Below, piece after piece: positions 1 through 8,349 of a stretch of 64,000 nucleotides of DNA. Location: positions 2,194,001-2,258,000 of the forward strand of contig CP026657.1 in NCBI GenBank assembly GCA_023525915.1. Reading direction: 5' to 3'. The notes below the pieces were generated by a model. The model searched no databases. It saw only the letters and a list, made by a program, of their open reading frames with translations, and was not told the DNA's origin. Source of the stretch: Acetispira formosa (nom. nud.) (GTDB lineage Bacteria > Desulfobacterota > Desulfarculia > Adiutricales > Adiutricaceae). The translations under genes were made by a program, and so were the position numbers. How positions within the stretch are numbered: position 1 is the stretch's first letter; each line of letters opens with the position of its first letter.

Positions 1-769
1 AACGCAGCTGCGCGGGGGCAGGCACATTCTCACCGGCCAGGCCGGAAGCGGCCGTGCCGCCGTCAGTCTGCGGTACATTCAGCGTCGGCAGCGGCGAGGG
101 AGGCAACTGGGCGGCCGGGCTTAAAAGGTCGTCGCCGCCCGGAGGCAGGGGAATGGAGGTCGGCGGGGTGGGCGGCGAACCGGTTCTAGCCACATCGCCG
201 GAAGCGGACTGAGCCCCGACCACCATGAGGGCTCCGGCCGCAATGGCATTCTGGGCCACAGCCGAGGCCGGAGCCGCGGCGGCCAGGGAGGCGGCTGGGG
301 TGCTGGCTTGAGCCACGGACGGAGAAACGGCGCTGGCCGCGGCCGCGATATAATCTTCCATACTTGGATTCTTGGCTGACGGATCACTTCCGCCTTCACC
401 CGAGTTCAGGCCAATCAGGGCAAAAACCTTATTCGGCAAGGCTTTCAGAGCGGAGACGGCGGCCGGGGCCCCCTCCGCGGCGCCTTCGTCCGGCGATTTA
501 AGAATGTAATAAGCTCCCGCACCGATTTTAATCAGCAGAACCAGCACGATAATTTCAATCAGGGGCAGCCCCTTCTTCTTTTTCGGCGTCGATTTTTTTG
601 GGGCGGCAGATTTGGGGGCCGCCTTGGCCGCCTGCGGCGGGGCCGTCACCGCCCCAGGGCCGGGACGAGCCGGAACAGCGGCCTGACGGCGGGCGGCGGG
701 CGCGGCCTGAGTTTGGGCGGCGGGACGGCGGCCCGCGGGGCGGGCGGTCTTATCAGTGCTGTTGGTCAT
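1..769 (-). CDS. Ala/Pro-rich single-pass membrane protein after fliJ (partial, runs off the window)
   Basis: The frame is open without a stop from the ATG at 769 to base 1, giving 256 codons, so the C-terminus is outside the window. The ATG overlaps the TGA of fliJ (ATGA), which implies translational coupling. Residues 1-56 are almost only Ala, Pro, Arg, Gln and Lys. A lysine-rich patch (residues about 58-66) precedes one hydrophobic segment (about 67-90, LPLIEIIVLVLLIKIG), so the N-terminus should be cytoplasmic. The rest is a low-complexity Ala/Ser/Pro stretch that is probably periplasmic. A MotE-like flagellar stator accessory protein is possible from its place after fliJ, but the diagnostic C-terminal domain is not visible, so no function is assigned. 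Confidence 0.7.
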   Translation of the reverse strand, partial: MTNSTDKTARPAGRRPAAQTQAAPAARRQAAVPARPGPGAVTAPPQAAKAAPKSAAPKKSTPKKKKGLPLIEIIVLVLLIKIGAGAYYILKSPDEGAAEGAPAAVSALKALPNKVFALIGLNSGEGGSDPSAKNPSMEDYIAAAASAVSPSVAQASTPAASLAAAAPASAVAQNAIAAGALMVVGAQSASGDVARTGSPPTPPTSIPLPPGGDDLLSPAAQLPPSPLPTLNVPQTDGGTAASGLAGENVPAPAQLR

Positions 770-1266
770 AAATCAACCCCGGCTTGGTATTCTTCTGCCC
801 TTTCCCTGGCGGCTTCCCGGTCGCGGCGGGCCTTGGCCAGAGAGGCCATTTCTTCCAAATTATTCTGTTCCAGATAGGCCTGTTCTTCAGCGAATTCAGC
901 CTTCTTGTTTTCTTTCAGCTTTTCCATGATTTTCCGGTCAATGGATGCTTTGGTCAGGGCAGCCCGTTCCTTGGCTTCCTCCCGGCGGCTCAGGCGAAGG
1001 AATTCATTGGCCCTGGCAATATCCTTGGCCAGCTTGCCGTCATATTCTTTATAAAGGATTATCAGGGGCACGGTTATTCCGCCGGATTTCATCTTTTCAT
1101 CCAGTTCTCCGGCCAAACGGTCCTTGCGTTCATTGAGACTGACTATCTCATTTTCAATATCACGGATGCTGGCCAGCCGTTTGGCCAGACGGGCCATGGC
1201 TTCCTCCTCTTTGCGCTGGCGCATTTTGATAAGGAAATCCAGCCTGAATTTAAAGCGGGCGGCCAT
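766..1266 (-). CDS. fliJ: Flagellar export protein FliJ
   Basis: This 166-residue protein is almost entirely charged and helical. Long heptad-like runs of Glu, Lys, Arg and Ala (for example QRKEEEAMARLAKRLASI near residue 18) predict a continuous antiparallel coiled coil. The N-terminus (MAARFKFRLDFLIKMRQRKE) is typical of FliJ, which sits in the centre of the FliI ATPase ring of the flagellar type III export apparatus and escorts export chaperones. Length is slightly above the usual 145-150 residues. The next gene downstream overlaps its stop codon. FliI, normally directly upstream, is absent: the upstream gene is an unrelated nucleosidase behind a strong terminator. The family call rests on length, composition and N-terminal pattern. 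Confidence 0.78.
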   Translation of the reverse strand: MAARFKFRLDFLIKMRQRKEEEAMARLAKRLASIRDIENEIVSLNERKDRLAGELDEKMKSGGITVPLIILYKEYDGKLAKDIARANEFLRLSRREEAKERAALTKASIDRKIMEKLKENKKAEFAEEQAYLEQNNLEEMASLAKARRDREAARERAEEYQAGVDL

Positions 1267-1421
1267 GCTGCTGAGACCTCACATTTTACTTAAAGTTATA
1301 AAGTATAATCCACCCCCTGGCAAGGTATTTCGCCGCTGTGGGGTTTGCGTTTTGAACAAGCAAAAACCGCACCACTATCAGCCGTCGGATTATTGTCGCC
1401 CATGTATAAAACAACAATTTT

Positions 1422-1460
1422 AAAAAAACCGGGCGAAGAGATATCCCCCTTCGCCCGGCC
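1422..1460 (-). terminator. Rho-independent terminator of the nucleosidase gene
   Basis: A perfect 10-bp stem (CCGGGCGAAG at 1429-1438 with CTTCGCCCGG at 1449-1458) is followed on the minus strand by seven T (1428-1422). It lies about 85 bases beyond the stop codon of the minus-strand nucleosidase gene and separates it from fliJ. Confidence 0.85.
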
Positions 1461-1543
1461 AGCTTGTTCAAAGTGTTTGTCAGTAATCGGTTAACCCGGC
1501 TTTTTCATTACAGCATTTTTAAAAGGCGCATCCCGCCCCGCCC

Positions 1544-2302
1544 TCACACCGGGCAGCAAGGATTGGAGCAATTAGCGCAGCTGCCTTTGGGGAAATTAGC
1601 ATCAAAAGTAGACAGAAGCACCAAGAGCTTCAAAGCCAGAATCTCCGGCAGACTCACGGCCCGGCCCTCACCGCCCATCTGCTCGCCGATAGTGTCCGAG
1701 ACCACTCTGAGATTCAGCCACGGCACTTCTTCCAGGCTTTTCAGCGCCACCAGGCCCAGCGCCCCTGATTCATGGTCAGAGGCCAGACAGTTGAACAGCC
1801 GGCCGCGCTCAAGCTTGCCGGTGAGGCCCGTTACATAAGTGTCGATGGTCAGTATACGGCCGCGCTTAAACCCTTTGGCCGTCAGCCGGACCAACAGCTC
1901 TTCCACAATCCGGCTGCCGCCGTTTATGGCCAGAGCCTCGGCCTGCTCATCACTAAGCGCCTTGTAAGTATGGTCGCCATAGACGCCATAGGTGCGAACG
2001 TAATCATCTTCCATGATCCAATCGCCTATGGCGCTCGAATCAGAAACCACGGCCTCCCCGGCGGCCAGTTTCATCTGGAGCGAGCCGCACAAACCGGCCC
2101 CGATCACCAGGGCCGGGCGGGGCCGTTTGGCCATTAGCCGCCCCGCTTCAGCGGCCACGGCAGCCGCCGTGCTGATCTTGCCCGGCCCGGTCAGGACGGC
2201 CCTGGCCTTAAAGTTTTCAAAATCAGTTTCATACAGATTATTTCTGACAGCTTTATATTCCTCCTCCGTGGGGACGAAGACGACGACTTCGGGTTTCTCC
2301 AT
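1544..2302 (-). CDS. Nucleoside phosphorylase/nucleosidase superfamily protein (MTA/SAH nucleosidase-like)
   Basis: This is a 252-residue protein of the purine nucleoside phosphorylase/hydrolase fold. A glycine-rich beginning (VLTGPGKISTAAAVAA, about residues 37-52) and IGAGLCGSL (about 67-75) resemble the ribose and catalytic-loop regions. SDHESGALGLVA (about 175-186) occupies the place of the family's acidic base-binding motif (usually an ME-A-A pattern in MTA/SAH nucleosidase). Such enzymes cleave the N-glycosidic bond of methylthioadenosine, adenosylhomocysteine or futalosine-type compounds in the cytosol, and the actual substrate cannot be told here. The last eleven residues, CANCSNPCCPV, form an unusual cysteine cluster that is not part of the standard fold and could bind metal. 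The gene is monocistronic and divergent from the MBL hydrolase gene. Confidence 0.65.
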   Translation of the reverse strand: MEKPEVVVFVPTEEEYKAVRNNLYETDFENFKARAVLTGPGKISTAAAVAAEAGRLMAKRPRPALVIGAGLCGSLQMKLAAGEAVVSDSSAIGDWIMEDDYVRTYGVYGDHTYKALSDEQAEALAINGGSRIVEELLVRLTAKGFKRGRILTIDTYVTGLTGKLERGRLFNCLASDHESGALGLVALKSLEEVPWLNLRVVSDTIGEQMGGEGRAVSLPEILALKLLVLLSTFDANFPKGSCANCSNPCCPV

Positions 2303-2612
2303 AAATCAAGCCCTTCCCGGCCCATTGAGCCTTTATGCGTATGGTATATGGATAATATAGGACGGCCAGCCCCGCTTGGCAAGCCGTGCTGTGATAAAAT
2401 CACGTCTTGACGGATGGCGGCGGAATAATTATATCTATAAAGGTGGATTTTTTTAATGGACTTATATTTGGCGGCGGCCTGTTTCATTAAGTGAAACTTG
2501 CGGATATGATCTAATAATATCCGGGATACTTCCCGGCCGAAACCATAAGCGGGCCGAAAGCGCCACATCGGATCAGTCCCGTGCGGACCACGCACTTCAG
2601 GAGATAAATATT
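2303..2612. promoter_or_regulatory. Divergent control region between nucleosidase and MBL hydrolase genes
   Basis: This 310-base gap separates two divergently transcribed genes and holds no plausible gene. It contains the palindrome GTTTCATTAAGTGAAAC (2481-2497), a possible operator, and a second small inverted repeat (CGGATAT 2501-2507 with ATATCCG 2517-2523). The MBL hydrolase has a clear ribosome binding site, AGGAG, about 2600. No promoter hexamers stand out enough to be placed. Confidence 0.35.
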
Positions 2613-3272
2613 ATGCAAGTCGCGCCTTCAGTATATTTCTACCCCTTCACCTCCATGATGGAAAACAACTGCAACACCATCATTATCGACGGCCCTGAAA
2701 AGGTGATCATTGATCCGGGGCACAAACATCTCTGGCCGGATCTGAAGAAGGCCATTGAGGCGGACAGCCTGAGGGTGGAAGATATATCGCTGGCGCTCCA
2801 CACCCATTGCCACCCGGACCATATTGAGGCCGGTGAGATTCTGGAGCTGGAATACGGAGCGACCCAGGCCATGAGCACCATAGAGGCCGAGTTTCTGGAC
2901 GGCCCTGGCCGGGAATTTTTTCCCTGGATGGGTCTGGATTACCCCAAAGGAAGCATCAGCCGCACCTTGAATGAGGGGCCGCTGGGGCTGGGGGACAAAA
3001 CAGTGAACCTGTATCTGGCTCCGGGTCATACCCCCGGCAGCCTGTGCCTCCACTGGCCGGAGGCCAAAGTGCTGATCACCGGCGATGTCCTGTTCGCCCA
3101 TTCAGTGGGCCGCACCGACTTTCCCGGCGGCAGCCACCAGGATCTGGCGGCCAGCATTGAAAAATTGGCCCAGCTGCCCGATGTGGAGATGATTCTGCCG
3201 GGCCACGGCCCGGCGGTGATAGGCGCGGCCAAGGTTTCCGCCAACTACCAGGCGGTCAAAGCCTACTTTTGA
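2613..3272 (+). CDS. MBL-fold metallo-hydrolase (glyoxalase II-like)
   Basis: This 219-residue metallo-beta-lactamase-fold hydrolase shows the metal-binding signature THCHPDHIEAG (about residues 64-74), which supplies the HxHxDH ligands. Further ligands are the His in APGHTPGSL (about 137-145), the Asp in LITGDVLF (about 154-161) and the terminal His in LPGHGP (about 195-200). The order matches the glyoxalase II/MBL-hydrolase group that cleaves thioesters or phosphodiesters with two metal ions. There is no signal peptide, so it should be cytosolic. An AGGAG ribosome binding site precedes the ATG. It is not in an obvious operon, since repeat B-1 and htpX follow. Substrate is unknown. Confidence 0.8.
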   Translation: MQVAPSVYFYPFTSMMENNCNTIIIDGPEKVIIDPGHKHLWPDLKKAIEADSLRVEDISLALHTHCHPDHIEAGEILELEYGATQAMSTIEAEFLDGPGREFFPWMGLDYPKGSISRTLNEGPLGLGDKTVNLYLAPGHTPGSLCLHWPEAKVLITGDVLFAHSVGRTDFPGGSHQDLAASIEKLAQLPDVEMILPGHGPAVIGAAKVSANYQAVKAYF

Positions 3273-3275
3273 ATA

Positions 3276-3425
3276 TGGCCTTTTGCCTTGAACCATCGGC
3301 TCGCAGCCGGGCAAAAAACGTGGTTTTTGCCCGGCGAGCAACCAATTCAGCATCTCCGCCAGTCGCTGACGCTCCGTCTCGAAGACTCGGCTTACGCTAT
3401 ATGGCGCGCTGAGTTGTATTCAGTT
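3276..3425 (+). repeat. Repeat family B, divergent copy B-1
   Basis: This stretch shares the family B inner module seen in seven other places: a run like GTGGTTTTTGC flanked by complementary GCAAAAA, then CAGTCGCTGACGCTCCGTCTC. Here an internal hairpin GCCGGGCAAAAAACGTGG / TTTTTGCCCGGC dominates. The 16-bp outer terminal repeats of the best copies are not recognisable. It lies between the MBL hydrolase and htpX genes and has no coding capacity. Confidence 0.6.
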
Positions 3426-3441
3426 TAAGGAGATTACACAA

Positions 3442-4278
3442 GTGCATAACAGATTGAGAACAGTGATATTACTCGGTGTTCTCACCGGGTTCATAATGGG
3501 CTTCGGGCAGTTTTTGGGCGGATCCCACGGTTTAATGATCGGCTTCGTCATCGCGATGGTCATGAATCTGGGTTCCTGGTGGTTTTCCGCCGATATGGTT
3601 CTGGCCCAGACCAGGGCCAAAGTCGTGCAGCCGGAAGACGCGCCCGAACTTTATAATCTGGTGGCCCATCTGGCCGAACGGGCCTCCCTCCCCATGCCCC
3701 GCGTGGCCATTGTCAACGACCCCTCACCCAACGCCTTTGCCACCGGCCGCAACCCCAATCGCGCTGTGGTGGCTGTCACCAGCGGCCTTTTGAACATCAT
3801 GAACCGTGAAGAGCTGGCCGGGGTTCTCGGCCATGAACTGGCTCATGTGAAAAACCGCGATATCCTGATAGGCTCGGTGGCGGCGGTTCTGGCCGGGGTG
3901 ATCATGTTTCTGGCCAGCATCGCCAAATTCGGGGCCATTTTCGGCGGCGGCAATCGTGATGGCGAAGGCGGCAACCCGCTGGCCGTGCTCTTGATGGCCA
4001 TTCTGGCCCCTTTGGCGGCGGGCCTGATTCAGGCCGCCATTTCCAGAGCCGGGGAATATCAGGCCGACGACACCGGGGCCGACATAGCCGGAACGCCATA
4101 CGGGCTGGCTTCGGCCCTGGAAAAGCTGGGCGGCAGCCGTCCCTCAACCCAGGCCCAGGCCAACACGGCCCACCTTTATATCGTCAACCCTCTCAGCGCC
4201 CGGTCAATGGCCAGCCTCTTCGCCACCCATCCGCCCATTGAGGAGCGCGTGGCCCGCCTGCGCGGTCTGCGGCCCTGA
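3442..4278 (+). CDS. htpX: Membrane zinc metalloprotease HtpX (M48 family)
   Basis: This 278-residue protein carries two N-terminal membrane segments (about residues 9-27 and 32-52) and the zinc motif GHELAH (His131, Glu132, His135). The third zinc ligand is probably Glu205 in RAGEYQADDTGA. Two more hydrophobic stretches (about 143-163 and 180-200) flank the catalytic core. HtpX is an inner-membrane protease that degrades damaged membrane proteins together with FtsH. The start is a GTG at 3442, chosen because AAGGAG lies 9 bases upstream. The neighbour downstream is a periplasmic protease gene on the same strand, so the pair forms an envelope quality-control locus. Confidence 0.93.
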   Translation: MHNRLRTVILLGVLTGFIMGFGQFLGGSHGLMIGFVIAMVMNLGSWWFSADMVLAQTRAKVVQPEDAPELYNLVAHLAERASLPMPRVAIVNDPSPNAFATGRNPNRAVVAVTSGLLNIMNREELAGVLGHELAHVKNRDILIGSVAAVLAGVIMFLASIAKFGAIFGGGNRDGEGGNPLAVLLMAILAPLAAGLIQAAISRAGEYQADDTGADIAGTPYGLASALEKLGGSRPSTQAQANTAHLYIVNPLSARSMASLFATHPPIEERVARLRGLRP

Positions 4279-4351
4279 CCTACGGGACGGCGCGCCCAAA
4301 AGGCACGGCCGGGAAGCGGCGTTCACAGAGTTTGTTACTTGTGAGGTTTTT

Positions 4352-5719
4352 ATGAAATTAATACCCGCCGTCATTATGGCCGTCTTTCTGGCGGCCGTTC
4401 CGGCTTTGGCGGACATTTCCGCCTATGAACCCGTAACGCCGGGCGTGGCCGGGGCCGCCGGCCGGCGCACGCCCATAGTCGTTGCCATTGAAAAGGCCCG
4501 TCCGGCCGTGGTCAGTATTTACGCCCAGGTCCAGCAGAGCCGGGGCGGCGGCCCCTTTTCCCGCGATCCCTTCCATGATGAGTTCTTCAACCGCTTTTTC
4601 CAGGATCACTGGAGCCGCCGCTCCCGCACCGACGTCACTCTCGGCAGCGGCGTTATTATCGATGGCGCGCGCGGCATAATCGCCACCAATGAGCACGTCA
4701 TCCGGGGGGCGGTCAGCATCACGGTGACCTTGGGTGACGGCCGGGAGCTTCCGGCTTCTGTTCTGGGCAGCGATCCGCGTTTTGATCTGGCCGTCCTGTC
4801 GGTGGAATCCAAATCACCTCTGCCGGAACTGAAGCTGGGCGACAGCGACCACCTGATGATCGGTGAGACGGTCATCGCCATCGGCAACCCCTTCGGTCTT
4901 TCCCACACGGCCACCACAGGCGTGGTCAGCGCCACCGGCCGCACCATGCCCGGTGAGGCCGGCAATGAACCCCTGCGTGACCTCATCCAGACCGACGCCT
5001 CCATCAACCCGGGCAATTCCGGGGGGCCCCTGGTCGACATCAACGGCGAGGTGGTGGGTATAAACACGGCCATCATGGCCAGGGGCGAGGGATTGGGCTT
5101 TGCCATTCCTTCCAGCCAGATTAAACGCATCACAGCCAGCCTCCTGCGCGGCGACCGGGGCGGAGCGGGCATGGATATGGGCCTGGAACTGGCTGAATCG
5201 GGCCGCCCGGTCAAGGGCGAGACCGGCCTTCTAGTGGTGGAGGCCAAAAGCGGCGGACCGGCCGATCGGGCGGGCTTGAAAAAAGGCGACCTCTTGATGA
5301 AACTCGATGGCTCCCCCACTTCCACTGTGGCCGAATATGATATGATCCTCTCCAGCCTCTCGCCCGGACAGAGCTACGCGGCGGAAATCACCCGTGACAA
5401 CCGGGCCATGACCCTGAACATCAGCCCGCGAATCCTCTCTGAACAGGAGGCGCTTGATCTGGCCTTCCGCCTCTATGGCCTGAAGGTGCGGGAGGAACGC
5501 GGCTATCTGGTGTTGGAGTCGCCCGCCGCCGGTTCATCGGCCGAGAGTGTGGGCCTCAGGGCCGGGGACGTTCTTCTGGCTTTTGGTTCAGCTGAACTGG
5601 CGGTGAAGTCCGACCTGGCCAAGGCCGTTCTTTCGGAACGGGCCAAACCGTCGGTGAACATAGCCATTCAGCGCGGCCGGATGATCTATCGAACCACTAT
5701 CCAACGCCTGGGCCGCTAG
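4352..5719 (+). CDS. degP: Periplasmic serine endoprotease, DegP/DegQ (HtrA) family
   Basis: This 455-residue protease has a signal peptide (residues 1-20, ending in PALA before DIS), a trypsin-like domain and two PDZ domains (about 270-350 and 370-450). The catalytic triad is visible as His115 (NEHV), Asp145 (RFDLAV) and Ser223 (GNSGGPL). HtrA proteases degrade or refold misfolded periplasmic proteins. The frame is open further upstream to 4238, overlapping htpX, but that stretch has no signal-peptide character, while the ATG at 4352 follows GTGAGG and starts a clean signal peptide. It is probably co-transcribed with htpX. The stop codon TAG merges into the end of repeat A-1 (CTAGTAC). Confidence 0.93.
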   Translation: MKLIPAVIMAVFLAAVPALADISAYEPVTPGVAGAAGRRTPIVVAIEKARPAVVSIYAQVQQSRGGGPFSRDPFHDEFFNRFFQDHWSRRSRTDVTLGSGVIIDGARGIIATNEHVIRGAVSITVTLGDGRELPASVLGSDPRFDLAVLSVESKSPLPELKLGDSDHLMIGETVIAIGNPFGLSHTATTGVVSATGRTMPGEAGNEPLRDLIQTDASINPGNSGGPLVDINGEVVGINTAIMARGEGLGFAIPSSQIKRITASLLRGDRGGAGMDMGLELAESGRPVKGETGLLVVEAKSGGPADRAGLKKGDLLMKLDGSPTSTVAEYDMILSSLSPGQSYAAEITRDNRAMTLNISPRILSEQEALDLAFRLYGLKVREERGYLVLESPAAGSSAESVGLRAGDVLLAFGSAELAVKSDLAKAVLSERAKPSVNIAIQRGRMIYRTTIQRLGR

Positions 5720-5856
5720 TACGCCGTCAATATTAAAATGACGGAAAAGCGGTTGACCGCCGCCGGGAGAAATGTTTTTGCGAGGGTTCCGTTCCGGGGG
5801 TCTTTAGTCACGGAACCGGGCAAAAACATTTCTCCCGGCGGCTACCTGGTTGGCCC
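5717..5856. repeat. Repeat family A, copy A-1 (single hairpin)
   Basis: This is one long hairpin: CGCCGGGAGAAATGTTTTTG on the left and its complement on the right, around the core CCGGGGGTCTTTAGTCAC shared by all family A copies. The outer end begins GTACGCCGTCAA, the family's terminal motif. Only the first of the two hairpins of a full unit is present. The stem has mismatches (GCGAGGG opposite CCGGGC), making it the least perfect copy. It lies directly after degP and could act as a transcript end or 3' stabiliser. Confidence 0.8.
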
Positions 5857-5914
5857 AAACCGAGGACTGCGTCTGAGCGGGAGCCCGGCAGCGATTCCAA
5901 GCCAACTCCGCTGC

Positions 5915-6056
5915 ATATAACATGGGTCGAGCCATGGAGGGCGAGACGGAGCGCCAGCGACTGGTTTTGACGCCCAGGGCGCTGCCCGCGAAGCAAAAAC
6001 CACGCTTTTTGCGTAGCCGCGAGCAGCAACTTGATGGGAAAAAGCCATAATATTTA
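5915..6056 (-). repeat. Repeat family B, copy B-2 (reverse orientation)
   Basis: The reverse complement shows the family B order: CGTAGCTACGCAAAAAGCG-like module, GTGGTTTTTGC, then CAGTCGCTGGCGCTCCGTCTC. It ends with GGGAAAAAGCCATAAT, a terminus also seen in B-4, B-7 and B-8. The element lies 20 bases upstream of the antiporter start codon and occupies the promoter region of that gene. It is non-coding. Confidence 0.7.
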
Positions 6057-6077
6057 GATAGACAGAAGGATTTTTAC

Positions 6078-7826
6078 ATGCACTCTTATCCTCTTTTAGA
6101 GCTTCTGGCTGTAGGTTTTGTCCTGGCTCTTTTTTTTGGGTTTCTGGCCCAGAAAATCGGTCTCTCACCCATAGTCGGCTATCTTCTGGCCGGGTTTCTG
6201 GCCGGGCCGAATTTTCCCTGGTTCCCCTTCGTGGCCGACGCCCACTACGCGGCCGAACTGTCCGAGGCGGGCGTCATCCTCCTGATGTTCGGCGTGGGGC
6301 TTCATTTTAATATGAATGACCTTCTCTCCGTCAAAGGGGTGGCCGTGCCGGGAGCCATAGCCCAAAGCGCCACAGCCACAGTTCTGGGCACCCTGGCCGC
6401 CTGGTCCTTCGGCTTTTCCACCGGGGCCGGCCTGGTTCTGGGCATGGGCCTGGCCGTGGCCAGTACCGTAGTTCTCTTAAGGGTTCTGAGCGACAACAAT
6501 GTGCTGGACACCATTCACGGCCATGTGGCCGTGGGCTGGCTGATAGTTGAGGACATTTTTACGGTTCTTATCCTGGTGCTCCTGCCGAGCATCGCCGCCG
6601 CCATCAATACCCAGGCCGGAGTGGGGGCGGTTGACATGCTTATCGCCCTTGGTCTGGCCCTGGTCAAGTTGGCCGCCATGTGGGTGCTGATACTGGTGGT
6701 GGGCGGTAAAATCGTGCCCTGGCTCCTGACCCATGTGGCCAAAACCCGCTCACAGGAGCTCTTCACCCTCACCGTGCTGGTGGTAGCCTTTGCCACGGCC
6801 GTGGGCGCGGCCGCGGCCTTCGGGGCCTCCATGGCTCTGGGCGCTTTCCTGGGCGGCATGGTGGTGGGCAAAAGCTCGGTCAGCCACCAGGCCGGCGCCG
6901 ACCTCCTGCCCCTGAAGGACGCTTTCTCCGTTCTGTTTTTTGTCTCCGTGGGTATGTTGTTCGATCCCTCTTTTATCGCCCGGCATCCGGGCATGGTTAT
7001 CGTCTGCTTCCTGATTGTAATTATCGCCAAACCCCTGGTGGCCATGCTGGTGGTCTCCCTTCTGGGCTATTCCGTCCACACCGCCCTGACCGTGGCCACC
7101 GGCCTGGCCCAGGTGGGCGAATTCTCCTTCATCCTGGCCCAGGCCGCTGAAAAACTGGAACTCATTCCCACGGAGGTTTACAGCATACTGGTCATCTGCT
7201 GTATGGGATCTATCGTCCTGAACCCCAGCCTGGTGAAAAAAGTCCCGGTGATTGAAGGATACCTCAAAAAACACCCCCGCCTCTGGCATGCCCTGAGCTG
7301 GCGGGCCGACCACAAGGCCATGAAAGGCAACCAGGCGGAAGAAGCCATTCTGAGCGCGGAAGAGGAGGACGCCGGCCGCGCCCTGGTGGTCGGCTATGGC
7401 CCGTCCGGCCGTCAGGTGGCCCAGGCCCTCAGCGACCAGGGGCTGGTGCCGGTGGTTATTGATATGAATGTCGATACGGTCAACGACCTAACCTCCAAAG
7501 GCAGCCACGCGGTGTTCGGCGATTCTTCCAAAACCGACGTCCTCCGTGCGGCCGGAGTGGAGAAGGCCCGCTATCTGATCGTCACCATACCGGACGTTTC
7601 CACCACTACCGCCACAGTGGCTACGGCTATGGGCATGAATCCGAATTTACGGGTTCTGGTGCGGGCCAGATTTTTGAGCGACAAATCCCTTCTTTGCAGT
7701 CTGGGCGTTTCCGCCATTGCCTTTGAAGAGGAAGAGGTGGCCAAAACCCTGGCCAATCTGGTGCTGAACGATCTGGAGGGCGCACCGGGCGGTACCTGCG
7801 AAATGCCGTCAGAACCGGCCGCCTGA
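6078..7826 (+). CDS. Kef/YbaL-type cation:proton antiporter with RCK (TrkA-N) domain
   Basis: This 582-residue protein has about 12 hydrophobic segments in residues 1-400, starting with LAQKIGLSPIVGYLLAGFLAGP, a signature of the CPA2 (monovalent cation:proton antiporter-2) family. The C-terminal part (about 430-560) is a Rossmann-fold TrkA-N/RCK domain with the nucleotide loop VVGYGPSGRQVAQAL and the acidic strand end VIDMN. Members export K+ or other cations in exchange for protons and are gated by NAD(H) or glutathione adducts through the RCK domain. No TrkA-C domain follows. AGAAGGA precedes the ATG. The nearest characterised relatives by pattern are YbaL and KefB; the ion cannot be decided. 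Confidence 0.88.
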   Translation: MHSYPLLELLAVGFVLALFFGFLAQKIGLSPIVGYLLAGFLAGPNFPWFPFVADAHYAAELSEAGVILLMFGVGLHFNMNDLLSVKGVAVPGAIAQSATATVLGTLAAWSFGFSTGAGLVLGMGLAVASTVVLLRVLSDNNVLDTIHGHVAVGWLIVEDIFTVLILVLLPSIAAAINTQAGVGAVDMLIALGLALVKLAAMWVLILVVGGKIVPWLLTHVAKTRSQELFTLTVLVVAFATAVGAAAAFGASMALGAFLGGMVVGKSSVSHQAGADLLPLKDAFSVLFFVSVGMLFDPSFIARHPGMVIVCFLIVIIAKPLVAMLVVSLLGYSVHTALTVATGLAQVGEFSFILAQAAEKLELIPTEVYSILVICCMGSIVLNPSLVKKVPVIEGYLKKHPRLWHALSWRADHKAMKGNQAEEAILSAEEEDAGRALVVGYGPSGRQVAQALSDQGLVPVVIDMNVDTVNDLTSKGSHAVFGDSSKTDVLRAAGVEKARYLIVTIPDVSTTTATVATAMGMNPNLRVLVRARFLSDKSLLCSLGVSAIAFEEEEVAKTLANLVLNDLEGAPGGTCEMPSEPAA

Positions 7827-7840
7827 CGCTGTTAATGGCC

Positions 7841-8011
7841 AGCAATTCTCAAAGTAAACTTTTTCCCTTCAAAAAGTGCCGTGCAGCTACGCAAAAAGTG
7901 CGATTTTTGCTTCGCGAAGAACTGTTTCGCCGTCAAAACCAGTCGCTGGCGCTCCGTCACCCCTTGCGGGGCGACCTGCTGTTTAAAATGCCATCTGCTT
8001 TGAGAATTGCT
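7841..8011 (+). mobile_element. Repeat family B, intact copy B-3 with 7-bp target duplication
   Basis: This 171-bp non-coding element is bounded by inverted repeats: AGCAATTCTCAAAG at 7841 and CTTTGAGAATTGCT ending at 8011. The direct repeat AATGGCC lies immediately outside on both sides (7834-7840 and 8012-8018), which is evidence of transposition. Inside are the family modules GCGATTTTTGCTTCGCG and CAGTCGCTGGCGCTCCGTC. No reading frame is conserved between copies. It is best described as a miniature inverted-repeat element whose transposase is not in the window. Confidence 0.82.
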
Positions 8012-8046
8012 AATGGCCGTCGGCCAGCTAATGGGCGTTAATTGGA

Positions 8047-8080
8047 AGCCCGCCTTATTCCAAGGCGGGTTTCCCGTTTG
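8047..8080 (+). terminator. Terminator after the antiporter gene
   Basis: An 8-bp stem (CCCGCCTT at 8049-8056 with AAGGCGGG at 8062-8069) is followed by TTTCCCGTTT. It lies downstream of the antiporter and of B-3. The interrupted T-tract makes it a moderate call. Confidence 0.6.
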
Positions 8081-8349
8081 GGGTGGGGCTGTCTTTATAT
8101 TCCGTAAGTCATTTAGAACTCTATAATTCTTCGCTTCTTCTTGACTCTTGTCATCCAAGCTGATAAGTTAAGTAAAGTTATTCTGTGAAATAGCTGTATT
8201 GAGCAGCTTTTTTGGGATCGGATATTTGAAGTATGAGCGAAGTCCGGCCCTCTAGGCGCTTTGTCGACGTTCGTTTTTTCGACCGCCAAAGTATGGCGGA
8301 GCTGCACAGTCGCCGCGAACGCGATTAGTGAATGTTTTGAGAGTTGGAC
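8081..8349. other. Non-coding upstream region of the Rrf2 regulator
   Basis: These 269 bases contain no gene. A possible -35 element TTGACT lies near 8136, but no good -10 is found at the right distance. The region around 8220-8330 resembles none of the repeat families. Autoregulatory sites for the downstream Rrf2 gene would be expected here, but no clear palindrome was identified. Confidence 0.3.

Noticed and set aside
4238..4351. N-terminal extension of the DegP-type protease
   Set aside because: It overlaps htpX, lacks signal-peptide features and has no ribosome binding site. The ATG at 4352 starts a clean signal peptide.
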